DNA from: Rhizopus arrhizus
Lineage: Eukaryota; Mucoromycota; Mucoromycetes; Mucorales; Rhizopodaceae
NCBI GenBank assembly: GCA_024220505.1
Contig: JAKZZE010000008.1
Coordinates: 1,488,001-1,552,000, forward strand
Reading direction: 5' to 3'
Length of the DNA stretch: 64,000 nucleotides
Positions 56,101 to 64,000 of the stretch are shown piece after piece (positions within the stretch are counted from its first letter, which is position 1; each line of letters starts with the position of its first letter). The notes under the pieces are model-generated. The model was not told the origin of the DNA. It searched no databases and was given only the letters and a program-made list of their open reading frames with translations. A program made the translations under genes and the position numbers.

Positions 56101-58274
56101 ATATACATTTGTAGCCCTCTCCTGCAGCGATATATTCAAAAATTGGCTTCAAAACACAAAAACTATCAGACGGAAGCGAACTACAGTATCTGTGAATAAG
56201 TGGTACTGCATTTTGCTTTGTAATTGTCGCTCCAGTGTCCATATCTATGATAGCACTTTCCAAATAGTCTTCATCAGAGTCGTATTCATTATCGGATTCG
56301 TATCCTTCCATGCTTAGCGAGAACCTATTAGCTACGTTTCTTTCAGCAGGTAAAGCTTGGCAAAAGCTCTTCATCGCCTCTTCCAACATTCTAAATTCAT
56401 CCAAGGTGCCAATTTGATTCAAATTTTTTTCTTCAATCATGATCACATATTTTGAATCGACACGTCGAGCTCTTCCTCTTGACTGAATATAAGCAATTAG
56501 CGTATGAAAGAAATCAAATCTAATAAAAAAGAAAGAAATGAGTTGTGAACAAAAGAAAATACGTGTATACTTACCTAATAACAAAGTTACAAGGTTGGAT
56601 GTCTAAACCTTCTTCAGCGACATTGGTAGCAATAAGAAAATTCAATTCTCCCGTTCTGAATTTTTGAATCACTTTGTTTTGTTCTTTAAAGGTCATCTGT
56701 ACATCGCCTTCATCTGTTGTGCCGTGACCGATCAAGATGCCGCACTTGATTTTATCGAGTGCGTCTAATGACTCGATCAGCCTCTGAAGAGCAATTGCTG
56801 TATGTCTTCGTTCAACGAAAATAATACCACAAAATTGCTCCATGTTATTCACAATAAAGCCAAGCAATTGGATCAGTTTAGCGATCTTGGGTGAGAAAGC
56901 TTGTACATCATCTACGTTAGGATTACGAGGACATTCAATGGTATCAATCAACTCGTGTGTTTCCTTGAGTGCCAAATCTTCATCGATCAAAGCATTTTTA
57001 TCCAAGTCTTGTGTTTGATTAGTAATTCGTCTTTCAAGGTCAGTCAACATTGTTTTCCACATAACGTCGCAGCACCACGGTCCCATTTGATGCAGAATAT
57101 CATTTGTGATGACAAAACATCGCTTGTATCTTACGATTGAGCCAATCTTTTCTCGAATCTGCTTTGTCATCGGTGTCTCTTCATAATTTGGTGCTGATTT
57201 GTAAAGAAGAGTGATTTCCTTTGCTGCATTATTGACGGTGTTTAGTTGATCTAGATTAGCTGCTGTATACACACGTGCATCCAAGTTTTTTTCTAGTTGA
57301 CTATAACAGTATCAATAAATCTATACTAGAAATTTAAATAATATCATTATTCCCTCACACTACACTAGTTTCTACACTAGACTTTGAATGCATTGGAGAT
57401 GCTGTCATACCAAATATCTTGGGTCTCTTCTCGATTGGACAACGGTCGTAGAATTCTCTCATGATCAAATTGAAAGGATGTTTCTTTGTTGTATGGTGAC
57501 ATTCATCAAATATAATCAAATGTGCCTATAAAAAAAGTATGAAATGCTTATATCATCCAATATAAAAAAGCTTACTTTATCAATACTAAGAAAACCATGA
57601 TAAAGTGCATCCAGAAAAATCTGTGCTGTCATGACACAAACATCGCTTTCTTCAAAAATGAGTCTCCATCTTTTCTCTGACCAATTATCAACATCCATTT
57701 CACCACATATTGCTTCCAAAACAATTTCACAGTTGGCTTTAATAACACTGGCTTGTTGAAAGACAAGTGGCACACGATCGACCAAGAAGAATGCCAACTT
57801 GGTCTATTTAACTCTTGGTTAGTCATGGTACAGCAAGGAAAATGAAAAGGGTACCTCACGACGCGTTAGACGAGCTTCTCTTTCGAGTTTTGTCATATGT
57901 TTGATCAACATGACGGAAATCAATGTTTTTCCGGCACCTGTGTCAAGTACGGTAATGATGTTTTCTTTCAGGGCTTTTTGAAAAAGATCGTATTGGTATT
58001 CACGAGGTGCTAATTTAGCAGCTTGTTGAGCTTGTTCTTGTTCAATTTGGTAATCTTTATCGTCTTCATAGTCCATTTCGAGCCGTTCTTTTTGTTCGAG
58101 CTCTATAAATCCCAAATCTTTTGTCTTTGTGTCTGGAGTTGCATTGAAAAATTCTGGATCGAGATATTTCGATAAATGTGAGGGATCTTTTTCATTCATG
58201 TTGTTTTCTTTGGGTATAAGTGGAATGTATTCAACAGAATTGTCCACATAATCACTAGAAATTTGAACACTCAT
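53170..58274 (-). CDS. DCL: Dicer-like ribonuclease III
   Basis: It cuts double-stranded RNA into small RNAs for RNA silencing. Seven exons (58274-57855, 57803-57576, 57525-57359, 57300-56575, 56519-54589, 54536-53486, 53431-53170) join in frame to 1,594 residues. Helicase motifs are TVLDTGAGKTLISVMLIK (Walker A), LIIFDECHHT (DECH box) and FLIATNVAEEGLDIQPCNF with YIQSRGRARR (motifs V and VI). The dimerization domain (DUF283) covers AVPLIHRYCSSLPSD to LVALQACSELKQLDALDSHL. An acidic linker follows (EETEEVKDTDVEEIEDAEEE region). A PAZ-like region spans residues around 800-1000. RNase IIIa has YERLETLGDSLLKF and TLADIVEASLGAAYL. RNase IIIb has YQRLEFLGDAILDFLV and LSDVVESMLGAVFVDA. A short C-terminal dsRBD ends with VARRRAAEKASQRL. 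All catalytic acidic residues appear present. Confidence 0.96.
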
Positions 58275-58394
58275 TTTATTGGGATTTAAAAGAAACAGGT
58301 ACAAAACAAGATAATTTTTTTTTTTCAAGTAGCCAGAGTTAAGTTACACAAAACTTTTTTGCATTTTGCTTTAAAACACAATGAATCTTTTTAT

Positions 58395-59521
58395 TTAATT
58401 TTCAAAATTGGCCATGGCTTCATCTAATTTTCTAAGCCATTCACTATATTTTAGGCTATTCTCTGCTTTGCTATCTTCATTTGATTCATTTTCTCCCTCA
58501 TCTGGATTGATGTCATGGATTAATCTAAGCATAACAAGGTACTCATCAAATGTGAACTTAGGTCCATTTTCATGTATGGATTTGACCATTCCCTTTTGAT
58601 AATCAGAAAGTGTTCAATACAAAAGTGCATTAAGTTTTGAGCATGTACTTTACCTCGCTTCCGATGCTATACAATTGATAATATTCCCGAGCATTCTCCA
58701 TAATGGCACATTGAGTCAACGGCACAAAGTTACTCAAATTTTGTTGTAAGGCAAGTATGTTACGAATCATCTTTTGAATACCATTATTATTCAGCTTTTT
58801 AATATAGGTGGCTTCATTGATGAGCAAGTAAGAGATAAGATCGGGCAAGCCATCAAAAACGAACCTGTGTGCACATTGACATGTTAGCCCAAATATATAA
58901 CAGGGTACATATAACTTACAGCTCATCCTTGTGAGGTAATGAAGCGTTTACACAGTCATTCAACTCCATTAAATCAGTATTTAATGTAATGATATATGGA
59001 TCTGGTTCAAAAGATTCATCTTCAAGGTAATAATTACCATTACGGATAGCCATTTCTAGGTAATACATCGTATGACAGCGGCCTTCAAGACGCAAAGTAA
59101 ATAAGCAAGTTTCTGCCAGTTGTTGGTAAGTAGTCAACAATGCATCAAAGCGTCTGTTAAGAACGAAAAAGATATCATTACATTGCTCTTCCTTTTTTTT
59201 TTTTTTTTTTAAAAAAAAAAAGACTCACTTTTCAATATCTCCTCGAAGAGGCAGCATGGTGTAACTAGTATCTTGTTCAGGGACATCCTTTGCAACCTTG
59301 GGAATTTCGCTTGACCATCTCTTGGAGTCCTACAAGTATAAAAGGATTTAGAAAGTTACAAAGAGCTTTTTTTTCGGATATGTTACTCGTAAATTGCTTT
59401 GGTCTGGTAATGTTTCTTTTGGTTTTTCTGTATTTGAGAGAACCGCAGGTAAACTAGATGACCTTAATTCCCAAATTTCTCGAACAAACCATTTCTAATA
59501 AAGAAAATGTTAAAATCCCTA

Positions 59522-59556
<35 letters not shown>

Positions 59557-62500
59557 AACCATCTTACTAAGGTGTGATATAATCTTCCTAATGCTATAAG
59601 CTTCTTTGAATCAAATATAAGCTCACTGGCATCTAATAGCCTATCATTCTTTAATTTCAACTCCTGTGATATTTCCTGTATAAACGGATATGTTTAGGAT
59701 AGTATCTTTGGACATGTGTGTATGCCGTCTTTTTTACTTACCGATTTATGAAGAGATTTATGGAAATCATTGTTTGATGCCTACAATATAAAATAGGATG
59801 AATAACGACCCTACATATGCTGATCAAGAGGTTACCGATTCATCCATGAAATATGGATTTTGAGTCAATAAGCTCACCAAGTTCTCATCTTGAGCCCAAT
59901 CACCACTTGTACTTATCGTCACATCTGTCACATTCTGCTGCTGCTGTTCATTCGAGTATGAACTACCTCTTGCGACCGTGGCTTAATTAACAAGTTAGTG
60001 GCTTTCTTTTCTATAAGAAAGACAAAACTTACAATAAAATCGTTGATAGCATTTTTCATAAAATTTTAACAAAACAACCTCGATTAATCGAATGTATTCA
60101 TCCGTATGGAAAGGCATACTGTGCATTGTTCTGCAAAGACTTTGCACAACAGAGATAAGTGCAACAGCACTCTAACAAAGCAAATGATGTTTAGAATATA
60201 AAAGTCTTAAGCATCAAACATACCTTTGCAATTGGGTATCTAGAGTAAATTTTATAATCTCGCACATCTTGAAAGGAATCTAATCCTACAAAAAAAAAGA
60301 TAAGGAAAATGGGCTGATTAAATCATAAATTCTGCTTACCAGCTGTGGCATGTTGAATGAGCTGCATTACTTTTTCCTCGATTTGAGGCAAGAATGCATT
60401 GACAGCAAAATCATCCAAGAAACTACCAAAGCCCTCCTCATTGTTATCATCGCTAAATAAAAATTCTTTGTTTGATATCCCTTACGCTTCTTCTCTCCTT
60501 TGTTTTTACTTACTAGTTTGGAAATACTTCTTTCACGCGATTCAAAAATGCCATGGTAGGGCTCAAGAGTACACTCACATTATATGCATCAGGTTTAACC
60601 AATACCTTGTAACCCTTTGAAGATACATCATTAGCATACTTGTCAATGATAGTAGAGTGCTGTGGATCTTCAGAGAAACCAGGAACTTGCTTCTTGAATG
60701 ATACAAACAACCTTTCTTTCAAATCACTATAAGCATCCTCTATTTGCATATTTTGAGACACTTCAGCAAAAGTGAAAATCTGCATGTCGCGTTTATCTTG
60801 GAAACCCTTTTTGGCAGTAGGTTCATCTACAGAGACAATGGTCTGTTCTTGACTTGTCAGATAATCTTTCAGAATGGATCGCATCTAGCATGATTCATTT
60901 TAGTATTCATCTCAGTTTTTTTTACAAAGACATGGCTTACCTCAGCTTGGACAGGTCTCCATATTTCATGAAAATGATATACATTGATGGCAGAGGCTGA
61001 AGCTATTGTATAAAAGTGATAGTCATAAGTCTATGATACCTAATGTAGCAGTTAAATACCTTCATCTGAATTGTTTGTTTTAGTTGTAAGTAATCGCTAT
61101 AGAAAAAGGGGTGTTATTTAAAGCAAACATCTCTATTTTCGCTATCTCTAACCTTTTTGACTCTTCTAGCACAAGTTTCTACAAAACGATGACCTCTCAA
61201 GACTGCCTCGAGCTTTGAATAGAGCGTCCACAACAAATCCTTCAATATTTCATTTTTATCCTCTGAGTTGGCTTTATCAAGACAATAAATATCATTCTCA
61301 TCGCCTCTTTTATCCTTCTTTCTGTTCCCTACAGTCCAGTTGTTTACATGTCTGATGTTCAAAAAGTCAGTAGCTAAAGCACATTGGTTGCATAAACAAA
61401 CCTTTGTTCGACTTCTGTAATTGTTTTGTCTACTAATGCATGAATTTCTACAGGCAATCTTTCTTGAATAGTCTATCCACATGTTTTGTAAGTGAAAAAT
61501 GCTTGTGACAGACACTATTTACCTCTAAAGCAGGTGGTATTTCACCTAAAACAGAAAGCGATTCGATAATAATTTCCATATAATAATACGAGTCTGTTTC
61601 TGGGTCTTTGTCAGGATCCTCTGTTATCTATTTACAGAGTTAGAGTTATGTGATTAGCATTTAGTATTTTCGTGTACAATATCATTATCAGTGGCAAACA
61701 TATCGTTTTCATCTGTGTACCCACAGCGAGTTTAGCATGCATTTATACCCGTTGGTTATATTTTTTTTACCTCCTAATTGATTATCGATTGTGCTTATCT
61801 CTTTGAATACTCTAGGCTTTATCGTTATTTCAGGTACTGCAAATATAAAATCAGTCATCTTTAGAATCGTACAATTATCTTTACTTACAATCTTGTTGTC
61901 TGTGAGTATAAGAAGTCCAGCGATTATCACAATATGAGCTTTTTAGGTATAAATTTGTATGCAGTTCTTCTATCATCAAATCATATAATGTCTATTCGTA
62001 TATGAAAAGAGGAAGATTAGCTTGATAACAAACGGTACGTCTTTTAATTTGATTACATTTTTCTGAGAAAGTAGAGTTCGTTTAATATCATCCAATGCAC
62101 CAATTTGGGTCATTTCCTTGCTTGATATTGTTTTAATAGAACTGACAAGCAATTTGGATGCTGCAAGCACATGCTTATTTTCGATCATTGTCTCCACTTT
62201 TTCAGGTGTTGTTCTTAATTCTTCTCTATATAAACATAATAAATACAGAAAAAAAAGTATACAATCAGATTGGCTTTACATGACTTCCAATATACTCAAC
62301 ATTTCCTTATATTGTTGAGATTTGTACCATAAATTCAACAAGTCGTTTCTTTTTTCCAATAACTCTTCTTTACATTTCTTCAAGTTGCTTTTCATTTGTA
62401 CGACCCTGTTGGTTGAGTCTATTTTGTGCGTTCAGGAACCAAAATTAATATTACTTTCTATCTATTTTTTTTATACCATTAATATACTGTAGGACACCAC

Positions 62501-63026
62501 CAAAGGTTCCAATAGAATTATTAAATCCTCTATAGTAATCTAAATGACTATGAATAAATCTGTAGTTGCAGATTGTCAAATTGTATACCATTCACAATCG
62601 TTTTCAAAGCTTCATCTAAATTATAAAGTACCCTTTGAAACGAATGATAATCTTTTTTCTTTCCAACTGAACTATCATCCATAAGCTTTAAACTGAAACT
62701 GACAGGATCAAACTAGCATAATATAAAGTGAGCTTTCTTTTTCTTAAAAAAAGTCTTGATTTTTTACATTTTCCTGCAACATAAACGCCCAATCTTTATG
62801 TATTTCTCTTAACACAGCTATAAAAGTACATTAATTTCCTTTTATTAAGAGATGCTTTTTAAAAAGATAATCTTGAAAAAGAACTCACCTTCAAACTCTG
62901 AGAAATCACCCTGAATATCTTCATGAGGGTCATAGTAATCTTGCTGTGCTGGTATATAATTCTGTCTTACAACAGACCTAGATCTCGAGGGTGTTCCTGA
63001 TGATGAAAGGAATGGATTGCTCATTA
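58395..63026 (-). CDS. SEC8: Exocyst complex subunit Sec8 (EXOC4)
   Basis: It is part of the octameric exocyst that tethers secretory vesicles to the plasma membrane at growing hyphal tips. About 20 short exons with introns near 50-60 bases lie between ATG 63026 (MSNPFLSSSGTPSRSRSVVR) and the stop at 58395. The N-terminal domain includes VLREIHKDWAFMLQEN and LKLMDDSSVGKKKDYHSFQR, matching the conserved Sec8 start. The middle is helical. The C-terminus has RCHTMYYLEMAIRNGNYYLE, then LPHKDELRFVFDGLPDLISY and YIKKLNNNGIQKMIRNILAL, which align well with the end of human EXOC4. The final exon ends WLRKLDEAMANFEN. Some introns hold T-runs (for example T31 at 59524-59554). The exact exon list in the middle was not fully worked out. 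It shares strand with Dicer, with about 120 bases between them. Confidence 0.9.
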
Positions 63027-63300
63027 GGAAAATAAATCTATGAAAGACCCAAAAAAAAAAGGTGTGTGGACAATTTACATAGATGATGTTGTTAAAACAC
63101 CGAATATGATTAAAGTACAGCAGACTATTCAGGAGCTGCATGAACAAGTTTGATGATAGGATGCTCATCATGAATATCTGTACTGTTTATTAAATCAGTT
63201 ATATGGTATGTTAATAACAAATTGATTATATTAAAAAGTACATGGAAGATGACATAGTCTAATATTTAATAATAAAAACATGATACATGAAATAATGAGC

Positions 63301-64000
63301 TTATTCATTCCAGTGCAGTCGTTCATTTCCAGTGACATAGACTGAGGTTGCCCTCGTTTGATTACCTCCCAAGTATTTTTCTCGTGTGGCAGGATTAAGA
63401 AAGACGAAGCCAAAGATTTCATCTGGGATCAATCGAATCACAGCACCGATCGGTAAAGACATGAAGCCGATTACGATCGCAATACCCCAGTGTAGACCAT
63501 CCAAACCGACCACTTGAAAAGCCGCACCACCGAACTGGACAATGACTGTCTGACCAAGTACACAGATGAGGAAAATGACTAGGAAAAATTTGTTGGACCA
63601 GAGATTTGTAAAGATGTTGAGTTTGCTATCAATACGTCTGCAGCTAAACTCGAAAGCAAAAAGATGAATATGTGTTTTGTGTGATCTTTCTTGTTCAACT
63701 TACTTGATCTCGTTAAATATTTGACAAAAGACGAATGTGTTAAAGACCACGGTCTGTAACACGACACTTTCAGTTGGATAGTTGAGGACACTACTGTAAA
63801 GGAGCACAAGGGTCACTGTGATCTGAAAGATAGCTTGACCGATGATCATCTTCCACATCCTGAACGTGATCAAAGGTGCCGTACGTGGTTCAGGGTTACG
63901 GTCTAGTAATTCTGGTGTAGGAGGATCTGTAGCCAAGGCAAGGGCAGCAAAGGTATCCATGATCAAATTGACCCACAACAGCTGAACGGCGGTCAAGACT
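63301..64000 (-). CDS. PMC1: 3' end of a PMC1/PMCA-type Ca2+-transporting P-type ATPase
   Basis: This is the C-terminal transport region of a calcium pump, in the vacuolar or plasma membrane by analogy with yeast Pmc1. Two exons are visible (64000-63704 and 63642-63301), and the 5' part lies beyond the window. AVQLLWVNLIMDTFAALALA is the TM6 signature of PMCA pumps (VNLIMDT carries Ca2+-site residues). It is followed by TDPPTPELLDRNPEPRTAPL. TVVFNTFVFCQIFNEINCRR is the conserved segment that follows. The last helices include FLVIFLICVLGQTVIVQFGG and IAIVIGFMSLPIGAVIRLIP. No long calmodulin-binding tail follows, and the end is at NERLHWNE. Confidence 0.92.

Noticed and set aside
1..64000. tRNA genes, rRNA and CRISPR arrays
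   Set aside because: A visual scan for TTCGA-type B boxes, cloverleaf arms and regularly spaced repeats found none. The only regular arrays are the 22-bp transposon iterons and microsatellites.

Overview
This window is nuclear DNA of a Mucorales fungus, most likely Rhizopus or a close relative. The evidence is short GT-AG introns of about 45-60 bases, AT-rich intergenic DNA with very long A/T runs, a 383-residue secreted polygalacturonase of the Rhizopus type, a single-gene Dicer, and many Tc1/mariner (IS630-like) transposon remains. No tRNA, rRNA, CRISPR array or bacterial-style operon was seen. Exon and residue counts are hand-spliced from the sequence.

Layout. The left end holds the 5' part of a minus-strand gene (1-232), a repeat-bearing stretch (233-3096), an acidic hypothetical protein with a broken N-terminus (3097-4076) and the U2AF large subunit (4501-6308, minus). 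From 6.3 to 13.7 kb is a gene desert with one decayed gene (10.6-11.1 kb). A polygalacturonase gene (13704-14905) stands alone before the mobile-element zone (15.6-27.5 kb). That zone has a 3.65-kb DNA transposon (15653-19304), a broken ORF1-like repeat gene (20942-21721), a small palindromic element (21798-21901), one apparently intact Kelch membrane protein (22969-24978) and two broken transposases (25299-26324 and 26528-27449).

From about 27.8 kb the window is mostly housekeeping DNA. It holds an unknown gene (27829-29173), a small protein (29563-29805), a membrane protein (32197-32917), EMC4 (33018-33644), an RBM26/27-like RNA-binding protein (33745-36033), a Tc1 relic (about 36.7-37.15 kb), a PIP30/FAM192A-like protein (37896-38589), a Zn2Cys6 factor (39490-40731), ribosomal protein eL20 (41860-42862), two small hypothetical proteins, a SAM methyltransferase (44578-45958), NOP2 (47413-49294), an m-AAA protease (49524-51799), COX6 (52015-52495), Dicer (53170-58274), exocyst SEC8 (58395-63026) and the 3' end of a PMC1-type Ca2+-ATPase (63301-64000).

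The most unusual element is the 15653-19304 transposon. It has 133/134-bp near-identical terminal inverted repeats made of roughly 22-bp phased motifs, a DD36E transposase in two overlapping frames, a three-exon gene that reads as a PD-(D/E)XK (Rpn/PDDEXK_2-like) nuclease, and a small opposite-strand ORF. The unrelated-looking terminus at 25052-25230 has the same 22-bp periodic design. This suggests a lineage of Mucorales Tc1-like elements with iteron-type ends. The host RNAi enzyme Dicer lies in the same window, but nothing in the sequence links the two.
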